Assembly (NCBI RefSeq): GCF_000516985.1
Contig: NW_006917094.1
Span: 1,612,001 to 1,676,000, forward strand
Direction: 5' to 3'
DNA from: Pestalotiopsis fici W106-1
Taxonomy: Eukaryota > Ascomycota > Sordariomycetes > Amphisphaeriales > Sporocadaceae
Length of the DNA: 64,000 bases
Numbering within the stretch: position 1 is the first letter of the stretch; each line of letters opens with the position of its first letter. The notes under the pieces were generated by a model. That model had not been told where the DNA came from. It searched no databases and worked only from the letters and a program-made list of their open reading frames with translations. This document shows positions 11,761-22,886 of the stretch, in pieces. Made by a program: the position numbers and the translations under genes.

Positions 11761-12799
11761 ATATAAACTTTTCTTCTAAGGACCATTCCTATCGCTTTAA
11801 AAATAATCCAAGTCTTTTCCTAGGCTTTTATTAATTTGCCTATTAACTCGTCGCTGCTCGGCGGCCGTATATACCTATTATTCTAATATGCTTAAAGCGT
11901 TCCTAACTCGTAAAGGTCGATTTCCGTATTATTTAGATAATTCGCCTATTTTTTTTTGTGTTTTAAGGATTTATCTTTATAATCTATTATCCCTAAAGGG
12001 CTCTTTTAGCTCCTTTATATCTTTATATTCCAAATAAGGTCGTCCTATCCCTAATAGGCTAATATCATATACGGTCTTTTCGACCGAAATAATTGGTTAA
12101 ATCATTAATAGTTAAAAATATCGTAGCGGTGCTTTTTGCGTCGTTCTAATCGCGTTATCGACTACTATCGTATAGCGAACTAAGGTTATCTTAAATTATC
12201 CTATAGCCCGTAATTCTTTAATTTATCGCTATATTTTTGCCTTATTTTTTATATAAAAGTTATATTTATCTATTATACAATTCGACTATATCCGTTTTTC
12301 CGTATCCGAATATCGCCTTAGGCCAAGGTACGTAGCAAATACGATATATCCTCGAATATCGCAATAGCTTATTTCTACCTTTCCTATAAGTCCCGCCAAA
12401 TAAAGGTAACTTATAACGGTTTTTCCTATTCTTAAAAGGAAAATTCTTTGCTAAACCTTTAATTCTAAATATTCGTCGTATCCTAAATCGATATATCCTA
12501 TCTACGCAATCTAATAGTATTATTTATGCTTAATATTAAGTCTTAGGTCGTTTCCGAAAATAGCTCCTAGGGTCCTTTTTTCCTATACCGTATCCGTGGT
12601 CTTCTAAAGGATTTTCGCAAATTATTATCCTAATCCGTACGATTCTACTGCTATAATAATATAAAAAATATCTAGCTTAATTAATCTATTTCGTCGTAGT
12701 ATAATTTCGAAAATTTCGTTATCGGAAATTTATAGCTGCCGTACTAGTCGTTATCTTTCCGGTAGTTTATCGATACTACAAATATTACTAGGTGCGTAA

Positions 12800-14260
12800 A
12801 GGTCGACTTCGCTAAAATCTTTATTACTATTATTAATATTATCGATCAATCCTTTTAACCTTATTTCCTAAACCCGGTATTCGGCCTATTATATCTAATT
12901 ATAAACTTCGTTCTTTAAAATATCCGATATTATATCGTCGTTACTATTTTATAGTTATTTTTTTAGACCAAAGGTAACGGTCCTTTTTAGGCGTATAACC
13001 GCTAAAGTTTTCCGTTCTTAAGGGTACTATCCATTATCGTCCTTACTAGATTTATGCGTTCGATAAGCGTCGTCGAAATACGCCGTCTATAAAAATAATT
13101 TATAAGGTATTTTTTCCTTTTTAGTACTATTAAATTATTTTTTGCCCTTTAGCACAAATTTAAATCTAAATCTTTTAAATTAACGACACTTATTCGCATA
13201 ATATCCTATTTTATCGCAATTATAATATTTAACCTTAAATTTATCTTTGCGCTAAGTAGCGTTAAAGTCCATTTATCCGCTATAGGTTTCGTACGAAGTT
13301 TTATTGCGTTAGTTATTTTTGGGTTACTAAACGTTTCGTTATCTACCTATATTAGCGTAATTCCGTTAATACCGTAACGTAAGGTTGCTTCCTCTTTTTT
13401 CGTTTTATCAAACGTATAACTAATTATCGATTTTAATTATAAATTCGCTATATTTCCCGAACTCCGTTAATAAATTAAAAACTTTGCTAAATTTATCCTT
13501 AATATTATTTTTAAATCCTCGGTAATAAAATATAATCCTAATATCGTCGGTACATTCTATTTTAGCAACAATACGTTTAAAATCTGCCGTATAATTAGAT
13601 ACGGATCCTTTCTGCTTAAGGTTCTCGAGTTCCTTTTTAGCTTATCGTTTTTCGTCTAAGTCCTAGAATAATAATCGAAGCGCGGCTTCGTATCTTATAT
13701 AATCCTAAAAAATATTCTAAATTTCCGCTTTACATAATTCTATCTGCTATTCGTGCTTAATTATATTTAAAAGGTAAGGTTCGAACTAAGCAAATACTCG
13801 TCCTTTAAAATAAAACGAAATATAAAATATCTTTTGCTTTTCTATTATAAACTTATTACCGTAAAAAATTTAATAAGCTCGGACTTAAGCCAAATATCTT
13901 CGGAATGCGCCGGAGGTACCGTTAAAGGCTACTAAAATACTAAGCTTAAGCTTTTCGGAATAAATTAAAGTATTAATAATATTAGCTACCCCGGTTATAG
14001 CGTTATTAAAATTTTAGAATTCCTATATAACTTATCCTATCTAGGTTTCGCGCGCGATAAAAATTGCTTTTTTATCCTTAAATGCGCGGATCTTTTTAAC
14101 TAATTCTATATATTAATCCTTAATAAGTTCGAAATCGTTTTTTTCTATTTCCTACGCGAGCAAGCGCTAAGAATATTTAAATAAAGAAAAAAAAGTTTTT
14201 CCGGTTAACGATATCCTGCTAAATATTGCTTAAGGTTTCTTTCAAAAATAACATACCTAA
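12800..14260 (-). pseudogene. Degenerate gag of the Ty3/gypsy element
   Basis: The interval between the 5' LTR and the protease has the position and AT-rich, stop-filled character of a decayed gag. The supporting motif is a CCHC zinc knuckle on the minus strand near 13183-13229 that reads YYNCDKIGYYANKCR, where CYNCGKIGHYANKCR would be expected. The first Cys, a Gly and the His are each changed by a transition. Borders are approximate. Confidence 0.7.
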
Positions 14261-14276
14261 ATAAAAATAATCAAAA

Positions 14277-14797
14277 TATAACAATTATATTACGGGTTTT
14301 TAAAATAAACCTAAAATATAATAAGGGTTAGGGTTTATGCTAATAGGGAACGGTAGCTTCGAAAAAAAGTATTAAGCAATAAGTAATTAAACTAATTTAT
14401 AAATATAATTGCTAAAGCGTATTAAATGCTTTACCTATAAGTAAGATAGATGCTTAGATTAATTACTAAAGTAATAACTATTTATATAGGAAATCCTTTT
14501 ATAATATATATCCATTTATTCCCTTACTAATTCCTTAATTACCTAGCCCGTGGATAATTATTACGATATCTATTAATAAGTATTATTGGCGTTTAATAAG
14601 TATTACTCTGCTAAGGAGTAATTATTACTCCGCTAAAATCGTAATTCCGTTTACAGCTGCCTATAGCTGTGGAGGGGTAATAACATATTTGCTATAGGGG
14701 TTCCTGGCCTTTGCGTTAGCTATTACTGCGCCTCCGTTATCTTTCCTATTTCTTTTAATATATTGGTGTTATTTTGTAAGGGTGCATATTCGTAACA
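14277..14797 (-). repeat. 5' LTR (521 bp)
   Basis: Same length as 7205-7725. It retains more G/C (for example GCTGTGGAGGGGTAATAAC near 14668) than the left copy, so the two LTRs were mutated unequally. The right edge GTAACA is intact and is followed by the CAAGT target duplication. Confidence 0.9.
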
Positions 14798-14802
14798 CAA
14801 GT
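14798..14802. repeat. Target-site duplication, right copy (CAAGT)
   Basis: Pairs with CAAAT at 7200-7204 across the element. Removing the element and one copy would place the PNP-fold gene stop codon only about 40 bp from the open HET frame on the other side. Confidence 0.65.
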
Positions 14803-14838
14803 TAGGTACAATATAATAGCATTGCACGTGTCCTTGCT

Positions 14839-15588
14839 TTAAACATTATCGCAGTATTTGGAAATGCCAGTTACAACCAGAAATGGATAGGAACACATTG
14901 TTGCTGCCTGTGTTTCGAAACAGATGATGTCTCTTTCCGCAACAATGTTCTCCAGCAGCGTTGTGTCCTCAATGCCCTGTTTTGAACTCGCAATGACACC
15001 TATCAAAGCTTGACGTAGGTGCTTGACGAAGTCTGGCTGAAATCCATTGTTGCTACTTACAACAGATCTCATTACGAGTGTGAATCTGTCCTGGCCCAGC
15101 CGCTTTTCCCAATCCTTACGGCCTTCGGGGTTCATGGCCTCCCGGACAGCCTTTACCACAGTAGCTGGTAAAGTTTGTGACGCACCAATGATGCGAATAC
15201 GTTTTTCTTTTCCTGCCTTCTCAGCATCGAGATAAATGACACCCCGCTCCATGTTTGGTGATGTACCGCCAACAACAACATCGCCCACACGAGCAATGCC
15301 CGCCCTTGGTGCGACAGCATCGCTGCTGACCAGGAATCCCGCTCGGATGGAAGGGACATGGCGCAACAGGTCTTCAATGATGTAGTCGGTGCTCTGATTC
15401 TCAGCATTTGAAGCCGGGCTTGCCATTACCACCTTGTGTTGCTCAACCCTGCCAAATGTGTACGTGACACGGCAAGTGGAGGAATAGCAGCTGACGATAT
15501 CATGATCAAAGTAGTCCCGAGCCACCGCTTGTTGGTCGGAGGAAGGAAGAACCCAGGCAATTCGATAGTCGCGCACCCCAGGGAACAT
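14839..15588 (-). CDS. Phosphorylase-superfamily (PNP/UDP-like) domain protein, apparently C-terminally short
   Basis: A 249-aa protein matching the nucleoside-phosphorylase fold used as an N-terminal domain in many fungal NLR-type proteins: DYRIAWVLPSSDQQAVARDYFD at the start, YTFGRVEQHKVVMA near 44-57, a segment PSIRAGFLVSSDAVAP where the family has a Gly-rich IRIGLMVGIGGG, IARVGDVVVGG, and the C-terminal AERDIICFETQAATM and VTGISKYCDN, equivalent to the usual FEMEAAG and RGICDYSD. Key residues differ (FETQAAT for FEMEAAG, SSDAV for GIGGG), so catalysis is doubtful. The protein stops right after the CDYSD-equivalent, about 20 residues before the domain normally ends, and no NACHT or repeat region follows. 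Its 3' end lies 41 bp from the retrotransposon, which suggests a once longer gene running into the HET gene beyond it. Confidence 0.75.
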   Translation of the reverse strand: MFPGVRDYRIAWVLPSSDQQAVARDYFDHDIVSCYSSTCRVTYTFGRVEQHKVVMASPASNAENQSTDYIIEDLLRHVPSIRAGFLVSSDAVAPRAGIARVGDVVVGGTSPNMERGVIYLDAEKAGKEKRIRIIGASQTLPATVVKAVREAMNPEGRKDWEKRLGQDRFTLVMRSVVSSNNGFQPDFVKHLRQALIGVIASSKQGIEDTTLLENIVAERDIICFETQAATMCSYPFLVVTGISKYCDNV

Positions 15589-16916
15589 TTTGGATTGCCA
15601 GAACGCGGTTCAGGGAAGCTGAAATAGTGTCGCTCTCTCATCCGAGTAAGGAGCAATATTGTGTTCTCAGGTGGGAGGACTACATGTTCATTGAAATGCG
15701 GGAAGGTATGGCATGTGTTGAGTCGAATTACGCGCACTTCAAATGTTATGTTGGCAAGGTTCATGTCTTATGATGGGCGCGGGGCTCCTTTTTGGCAGTT
15801 TTCCAACATCATCCAAGCTCGACGCCTGCGACCAACATACGCTGCGCCTTGTGCTACCCACCTCGCACCTGGCTGATACCCCTGGTGTATTGCTGCGTAT
15901 TTGTGTGGGTGACGCAAGCTCCTTACCTCTTTGACAGGTGGACAGGGTGTCAGGGTTTATTGCCACATCGGCAAAGACATATAATGGCGTAGCTATGCAT
16001 GCGTAGCCTTGATCGCAGCCAGTTGCAAGCTGTCATGCCACTACAACAATTTGACAACAAACCTGTCCAGTGACATTTTTCTACTTCACCGGCACAGCCT
16101 TATCGTGCCATGGAATGCCCACGAGCAAGAAGATATGATGGAAAGGTGAGGCGAGGGTACGGGCAAGACCTCTCAAGGTATATAAAACGTTTCTCTGTGA
16201 TGAACATGACAATTTGGTAGGTGATCAAATGAATTCGAGACGAACAGTTCTCTAGAGTCCCAGTGATCAGTAGGGAGTTGGATTGGGAAGCCCTTCCCCT
16301 AAAGAACTTCCTCGTGCGCGAACGCGAATTGAAGCTCTCCCCCGCATTCAGGAGCTAATCCCGCGAGGCTGTCTGTGTTCCGGGGTCACAAATTGCTCCA
16401 ACGTTATAGCGAGCATACCACTATATCTACAGGTTTACCTTGTAGCTACAAACGGAGCAACTCCACTACAAAGTATAGCAGTGTACCCACTGCATCTCGT
16501 CAACGTCGACTGCCAACACTCGGGCTATAATCATGCCAAGCTCGGGGTAACAGCATCCTTTCCCACTCTTCCCACGTGGAACCCATCAATTGCCCCTCAG
16601 TAAAAGTCCATCCTACTACTTACTACCACCACTACTACTATAATGCACCGGCAATGTCGCCTCCAATAATTATTGCTTGAGACATTGGGGTATAACACGG
16701 AAATGGAGTGCGCCACCCTCGCATGCATGTAGGCGCGCAAGTGTTGGGCATCCGGCTCACGATGAGGGGAAGACAAAAGTGACGGCGTCTCGTGGTGAAT
16801 GTGGTCCGGGTTTTAAAATCCGTAGCTGTTCCAAATTTCAACAAACCTTTTCGCATGCACGTTTGTTGTTCTTACTATCAATGTTAAATCTTCAATAGAC
16901 TGTACGATTTGTTACC
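15589..16916. other. Intergenic region, no supported gene
   Basis: About 1.3 kb. It holds a TATATAAAA motif near 16179 and scattered short open frames on both strands, with no motif, codon-use or splice support. The proximal part is the promoter of the MFS gene. Confidence 0.4.
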
Positions 16917-18756
16917 ATGGATAAGGAAATTGTTGAACAGCTCGAAAAGCAGTCGGATGAGGTTGGTTTAATAATGCCTTATATGGGGTATCGTTCACTG
17001 ATGCAGAAAACCATCTAACCTAGGCCGGTGGCGGCACTAGCGCCGGACCGGATACCATCACCACGGATGTCTACGACGAGGATATGAACAGAAAGCTGAA
17101 CCGCATCTTGGACTGGCGCGTCCTTCCAGTCTGTTGCTGGCTATATCTCCTCAACTTTCTCGACCGCGGCAATATTGGCAACGCCAAAGTCCTCAATGCC
17201 GAAACTCATGACGACTTGCTTAGCCAAACCGGCACGACGGCTTCCGGCTACGCCGTGACGGTGTCATTATTCTCGGTTGCGTATGCTGTCTTCGAGGTGC
17301 CATCCAATTGGATCAGTATGTACATTCGGCCTACCATCTCTCCCTGACTATGGAGTACTGCCTACCCGAGAACAAATACTGATGTCAGGATTTACAGTGA
17401 AGCATTATGTCAGACCGTCACTATGGCTCGCAATCCTCCTAGGATGTTGGGGTGCTTTGACAATTGGTTTCGGTAAGCCGTATCATCCCAACAGCCATCT
17501 TGAGATCATATCAACCCAAAACTGACGTTTCATACGATAAGCTGGAGTACATAACTATGCAACAGTCCTTGTTCTCAGACTTTTGATAGGCGTTGTAAGT
17601 ACAACCTGGATCATCAGTAGCAATAGTCAATCGCTCATGTCGCATAGTTCGAAGCAGGCTTCTTTCCTGGTGTCGTCTACTTCATCACAATATGGTATCG
17701 CCACAATGAAAGATCAATCCGCATAGCCTATGTCATCGCTTTTTGTAATCTGGCTGGCGCATTCGGTGGTGCTATCGCCTATGGTATTGGCCACATCAAT
17801 GGAGCTGCTGGACTGCAGGGATTTCGCTGGCTCTTCATAATCGAGGGCATCATCACCATGCTGAGCGTTCTGCCCACGGCTTTGATCTTGCCCGACTATC
17901 CGTCGAGGGCCCGCTTCCTCAATGAAGATCAGAAGAGGTTGGCAGTTGATAGGCTAAAGGACATGGGAGGTGGTTATAACAGGGATCACGCCACAAAGAA
18001 AGAAATTCTTCAAACATTTTTTAAACCCAGGATGTTGGCACACTATGCGGCCTATGTAAGCCAATTACCACCTACCTCGAGATCGTGCTGCTGACTTGTA
18101 ACAGATCGCAAATGTTGTCCTGCAGGGATCATTCACCTTCTACTCCCCGACCATTGTGACAGGGCTCGGCTATGCTTCTATTCAGGCCCAACTCATGACT
18201 GTGCCTCCATGGGTCGTGGGTTTCGTGGTGGCAATCTTGCTATCATACTCGGCAGACCACTTCAATGCTCGAGGTTGGCACGTTGCTGGTGCCTCCATCG
18301 CTGGCGGTATCGGGTGGGTGACGGCGGGATCTCTCCCACACGATGCGTACACAGCGAGATATGGCTGTTTGTGCCTTGCTGCCGCTGGAGCGTTTCCGTG
18401 CGCACCGGCCATGACGAACTGGGTTACGTGTAATACACCAAGCCTACTCACGTGAGTGGATTGTGTGATTGAAGCTTCCCATAAAAGGCGAAAATTGACT
18501 GACATTTCTTTGTGTTCCTAGGATACCATTCGCCATAGCCCTGCATAATTCCTGTGCGGGTATCGGTCAGATTATCGCCCAGTGGATATGGAAAACCAAC
18601 GAGGCAGCAGACGGTTATCCGACCGGAAACTATGTTTGCGCTGCGTGCAGCTTCTTCGTTGCAATCATGGCGGTGTGCCTGAGGTTCTGGTATGGTCACA
18701 TGAATCGGCATGGGACATTGGATGCTCGAGGAGAGAAAAGAGTCTGGTCATACTGA
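16917..18756 (+). CDS. MFS transporter, Dal5/allantoate-type anion:cation symporter
   Basis: Seven exons (16917-16961, 17024-17315, 17398-17472, 17542-17594, 17648-18055, 18105-18451, 18522-18756) give 484 codons plus stop in one frame. The protein is a 12-TM major-facilitator carrier of the ACS family, which imports carboxylates, allantoate, vitamins and similar organic anions. Visible markers are LDWRVLPVCCWLYLLNFLDRGNIGNAK at the start of TM1, SVAYAVFEVPSN in TM2, LLIGVFEAGFFPGVVYFITIWY in TM4-5, a central loop with LPDYPSRARFLNEDQ, and GIGQIIAQWIWKTNEA plus YPTGNY in the C-terminal half. The short acidic N terminus is split by the first intron. The substrate cannot be read from sequence, and no pathway genes adjoin it. 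Confidence 0.88.
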
Positions 18757-18882
18757 GAGGAAATTGAGTGTATAATCGATCATGGTGATGTTGTATCTCT
18801 AGGGAGCTACGGAGCTGACGGTCGGGAAGAGGGTACCGGATTGGATGAGACATTGACTGGATATGGCATCGTACAGCTCTGA

Positions 18883-19386
18883 CTAAGGATCGCTTTTCCG
18901 GCGCTCAAGATATGTTGCATCTCCTCCATAGTCGAGCAACTTCTCCGCAAGGCTTGTGTCAATAGACGGTGGTGGTAGGAAGCCGTAGCGGCCCCAGAAA
19001 GACCTAGTGCCGTAGACTGATATGAGGCACGCGCTCGGGTAGCGCTCGGCAACGATGAGGAGCTTCTTGATGGCCTGCGGAGCCAGCCCTCGTCCGCGAA
19101 AGGCAGGCAGCACGCAAACATCGTGAATATAGTACTGATCGGCGTCCCGAGCTATCTGGCCCAACAGGTGGTCCAGTTCTGGTGGTTGACGATAGCGAAT
19201 GGGGTGCGAGATGGCATATCCACTGAGCTCGCCGACCTCGTTGACCAGTCCCAGACATCCCTCGGGGAAGAGCCTTAATCGCTCAACAAAGATGTCTCTA
19301 CTCTCGGGCAATTCGGCATGTATGACTGCCATGATGCTGACAACGGCGTCGATGTCGCTAATCTTGAGCTGTCGCCAAGTAGCCAT
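18883..19386 (-). CDS. GNAT-family N-acetyltransferase
   Basis: Single-exon 167-aa protein. The acetyl-CoA binding motif A is VCVLPAFRGRGLAPQAIKKL (about 91-110), with the R-G-x-G pyrophosphate loop. Motif B follows as ISVYGTRSFWGRYGFLPPP, carrying the aromatic YGF typical of the fold. The N terminus (WRQLKISDIDAVVSIM) matches the start of the domain, so the protein is essentially only the catalytic domain. The substrate is unknown; a small-molecule amine or a protein N terminus is equally possible. The gene runs tail-to-tail with the MFS transporter, about 125 bp apart, but nothing else links them. Confidence 0.85.
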   Translation of the reverse strand: MATWRQLKISDIDAVVSIMAVIHAELPESRDIFVERLRLFPEGCLGLVNEVGELSGYAISHPIRYRQPPELDHLLGQIARDADQYYIHDVCVLPAFRGRGLAPQAIKKLLIVAERYPSACLISVYGTRSFWGRYGFLPPPSIDTSLAEKLLDYGGDATYLERRKSDP

Positions 19387-20858
19387 TGTTTCCCCACTGT
19401 CGTGAATGATCCAAGATCAGTTGCCAGTTCCCGCGACGGCGCTCTCCGTGGTTAGCCTGGGTTCAAGATTTGAGATGCGAGATTCGATAGTGAAATAACA
19501 ATGCTTGGTTTGACAATGCTTGGAGAGGAATTGAGGTCGAATGCCACACCGTTCGGCGGAAGCACCCATAATAACGCTAATTTGAGTGCTAGAACGCGTC
19601 ATGGTTATCAGAGTAGAATAGCGCTTGGGGGGGTATCTCCAGTGGGCCTTTCCTTTCGAAATGGCGCGCCTGATGCTGCGGAAAGCCAATCGTCCCCGGC
19701 TGCTTCTTGAGCGACAGGACGACATGTCAGATATTGCGCATCGACTTGACTGTCAAAACAAACGAGTTCCACCTGTGTAAGCGGCACATGCGGTGTTAGA
19801 AAATGACGTGAAGTGCGTGGTACATAGACGATTGGATGTGCTAGAAATTTAGTGTTAGCGAGAGCGCTAGAACGCGCTGGTGCATTTTCGACGTGCCCTA
19901 TACGACCAAGGTCCGACCTTCAACGGCTCTCCCACACTAACCACAGGGAACATGAATGTTGCGACTAAAGAACGATGTGAACTGAAACCTCGTGGCAAAT
20001 GATATTATACATTGGGACTGGGATCTACGAAAATGAGATTTGAGACCGCACCTGACTATTCTCCTTCTCAATAAGAAGCCTACGCCGCACATTTGTTCAT
20101 CATACTCGAGGTTGAAGTCGACTACTGATGGCATGCCCGTGGACTCTGGAATGAATGATACCGCCCTACCTACCTGCCATAGACTCTTATCAATGAGCAC
20201 AACCTTTTCAAGGTCATTCTAGACCATGAAATCCTACACCATCGGCTTCGATTGCCTTGGTACTATGGATAAATGCACCTCTGAATCTTTTGCGGATCAG
20301 TGTTTCTACTCTCGAGGCCAAGGACTAAACTGTGCGAGAAAGCAATGAGAACACACCTAGACAATTGGTTACCTGGAAGTCCGTACGATGCACTCCCGGA
20401 AATACAAGTAAAACAACCCTGAAAGAAATATTCAAGCTGACAACCTTCAGCAGCTGGCCAGACCGCTTCCCAAAGAGAAAACATATCTACCGTCGGTAAT
20501 GCGTACCCCAGGTTTCGGCAATCGAAAATGGAAATAAGGCTCCTGATTGAATCAACGCGTGATATGTTTCCGTGCTTGGCAATGAATCATGGATATATCT
20601 GGTTGGATATCGGAGGTTTGTGTACAGGTTGCTTTCAGCCGGAAAGAGGTCCAAGGCTTGGCTGTGGACTTGTGGCACACTGTCATATATGATAACAATC
20701 TACGAGGTGCAGAAAAAGCATTTGTTCAATGTCTTCCAAATATATAATATCGGAGTTGTCACGAATGAGAAGAATCTATTCTAAAAAGACGGGAACAATG
20801 GTGATGAAGGACTGTATATTCCTCCGAAGCCGTTGGGAAAGGAACCTATTGACCCAGG
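19387..20858. other. Intergenic region, no supported gene
   Basis: About 1.5 kb. Short open frames occur on both strands but none has recognisable motifs or splice structure. I see no repeat or RNA gene. Confidence 0.4.
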
Positions 20859-20866
20859 TATATAAA
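20859..20866 (+). promoter_or_regulatory. TATA box of the AA9 LPMO gene
   Basis: TATATAAA about 100 bp before the ATG at 20967, the usual spacing for strongly regulated fungal secretome genes. Confidence 0.5.
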
Positions 20867-20966
20867 CATAAACATTTGACAATCCTGATTCTGGATTTTC
20901 GGGCTCAAGCTCTTTGTCCATGAACGACTTGACTCTTGCCCTCTTTTGAACTCTGACCGACCGAAT

Positions 20967-21805
20967 ATGAAGGCCTTCATCGCTCTCACCGCCCTGCTGG
21001 CACCTCTGACCGAGGCACACTACATCTTCAACCGCCTCATTGTCAATGGTGCATCAATCGGAGGCGAATATGCCTACACGCGCAAGAACAGCAACTCTTA
21101 TAACCCAGCCTACACCAGCGAGTTGATGAACTCCAACGACCTGCGATGCAACAAGGGTGCTACGGCAGGAAGTACTCAGACTTATACCGTCAAGGCCGGT
21201 GACAAACTGGGCTTTAAGTTGTGTAAGTACAATCTATCTGCAATTGTAATATGGCAACTTCCGTATAGCCATGGGTCTCTCCATTCTACCTCTATACCTT
21301 TGGGTTGCGCTGCGGAAAGGGGCGGGTACTGGGGAGCAAGTCAAGCTGACATCTGCCAGTCAACAATGAATTCATCGAACATCCCGGCCCAGGCTTTGTC
21401 TACATCTCCAAGGCGCCCAGCTCCGTCGCCAGCTACGACGGCTCTGGCGACTGGGTCAAGGTGATGGAGACTGGCCTATGCAACCCGTCGACCCCAGGCA
21501 ACGACGCATCGTGGTGCTCCTGGCAAAAGGACCGCCTAGAGTGGACAGTCCAGAAGAACATTCCCGCCGGCGAGTACCTCGTCCGCGTCGAGCACATTGG
21601 CTTGCACGAGGCACACCAGGGCAAGGCGCAATTCTACATTGAGTGCTTCCAGCTCAAGATTGAGAGTGATGGTACCGGAACGCCGCAGCCGGCTGTCAAG
21701 ATCCCCGGTGTCTACAAGGCGACTGATCCCGGTATCGCGTTCAACAAGTGGAACAACCCAACGTCGTACACTATGCCAGGGCCAAAGGTCTGGGACGGAA
21801 ACTAA
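20967..21805 (+). CDS. Secreted AA9 lytic polysaccharide monooxygenase (former GH61)
   Basis: Two exons (20967-21222, 21360-21805) encode 233 aa. A 17-residue signal peptide ends in LTEA, so the mature protein starts with His18, the copper-binding amino-terminal histidine that is the hallmark of AA9. The second copper histidine is in EFIEHPGPGFVYIS at the start of exon 2. The axial-tyrosine region is RVEHIGLHEA followed by QFYIECFQL, the family Q-x-Y-x-x-C motif. These enzymes oxidatively cleave cellulose or related glucans. There is no carbohydrate-binding module or C-terminal linker; the protein ends soon after the catalytic domain. The in-frame codons upstream of 20967 do not start with ATG, which supports the chosen start. 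Confidence 0.93.
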
Positions 21806-22211
21806 AGACGGTATATATTATTATTATGGCTTACTAGACGTGCCTGTGAGCCATGGTAGCAGTAGTATCATGTCATGGTCCGGTATCTTAGTTTGTATGC
21901 CTCAATAAATGCATCAGAATTTTGCAGTATAATCCATATGGTTAATTCCACCTACTCTTAACCTGCCCCCGGCACACCAGGCTCTACTGACGCCCGCCGA
22001 AAATTGATTAAACGGTGACCGTATGGGGTAAGGTTGCACATCTTTAGCGATAAACCCTGACGGTAGATGCCGAAAGGCCCCCGAGCTCACTGACCCCTAG
22101 CGCCGACGAGGAATATCTTGGCGCTCTGTTCATATTGCTAAGCACAACCTAGAAGCAACAACAGTGCTCACAGCGCGTGGTGACTGTGTCAATTCCCACC
22201 AACGAATAGAA
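21806..22211. other. Intergenic region
   Basis: 3' flank of the LPMO gene and 5' flank of the methyltransferase; AATAAA near 21904 could serve as a polyadenylation signal. Nothing else seen. Confidence 0.4.
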
Positions 22212-22886
22212 ATGACTGCACAACAAGCACCAGAGAACCTGAAGCAGCGACTGAAGGAGTCTTACGATGCGATCGCTCCCAAATACAACAAATGGACTAT
22301 ACCCAAGTCTGAGCAGCGACTTCACTACCTGGACAAATTACTCGACTGTCTCAATGTCACTGAATCCCCGCATCGTTCAGTACTGGAGCTGGGCTGCGGA
22401 TGCGGGGTCCCAGTGACCCAGAGGTTATTGCAGCATGACGGATTTCGCGTGGTCGCCAACGACCTGTCTGGAGTTCAGATTAAAGAAGCACGACAAAACT
22501 TGGGTCCGGTACCCGCAGAGCGACTAGAACTGGTAGAAGGCGACATGTTTGAGCTCTCATTCCCTGAAGGATCACTGGACGCTGTCATTGGTCTCTACAG
22601 CTTGATCCATCTGCCTTGTTCCGAGCAGGATGCCATGATCAAGAAGATTGCTTCCTGGCTCAAACCGGGTGGCTATATGCTTGCAAACTTTAGCGAAGAG
22701 GCAACATCTGGTGTTGTCTACGAGGAATGGCTGGACCCGAAAGGCTGGGTTTACTGGAGCGGGCACGGCGCCGAAGGCACGGTGACCAAGGTCCGCGAGG
22801 CTGGCTTGGAAATTGTGGTTAGCGAGGTAGCCAAGGACGCAGTGAATGCATCGTTCATGTGGATTATTGGGAGAAAGCCCAATTAG
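22212..22886 (+). CDS. Class I SAM-dependent methyltransferase
   Basis: Single-exon 224-aa protein starting at the ATG at 22212; the frame continues upstream without an ATG. SAM-binding motif I is VLELGCGCGVPV (about 57-68), motif II has VVANDLSGVQIKEAR with the acidic residue after the second strand, EGDMFELSFPEGSLDAVIGLYSLIHL is the post-II/III region, and WLKPGGYMLANFS is motif III/IV. The arrangement matches methyltransferase domain 11/25 small-molecule enzymes. The substrate is unknown. It is a short stand-alone catalytic domain, not related in detail to the LaeA-type gene at 27208-56990. Confidence 0.88.
   Translation: MTAQQAPENLKQRLKESYDAIAPKYNKWTIPKSEQRLHYLDKLLDCLNVTESPHRSVLELGCGCGVPVTQRLLQHDGFRVVANDLSGVQIKEARQNLGPVPAERLELVEGDMFELSFPEGSLDAVIGLYSLIHLPCSEQDAMIKKIASWLKPGGYMLANFSEEATSGVVYEEWLDPKGWVYWSGHGAEGTVTKVREAGLEIVVSEVAKDAVNASFMWIIGRKPN

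Larger units (their letters stand above)
7205..14797 (-). mobile_element. Ty3/gypsy LTR retrotransposon, complete in structure but RIP-degraded
   Basis: A 7.6-kb AT-rich element without long open frames, flanked by two 521-bp direct repeats. Read on the minus strand the order is 5' LTR, gag, protease, RT, RNase H, integrase, polypurine tract, 3' LTR, which is the Ty3/gypsy order. Residual coding is clear: a gag zinc knuckle near 13183-13229, a protease active site near 11651-11692, RT motifs ([16 protein letters not shown] near 10932-10990; EYKVMPF near 10746-10792; VVYLDDI near 10677-10692), RNase H (DALDYAIGG near 10216-10250) and an integrase zinc-binding KCDLCNKAKSARYKQY near 9457-9509. 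Many codons carry C-to-T or G-to-A transitions that create stops, so the element is inactive. It separates the PNP-fold gene from the HET gene. Confidence 0.93.
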
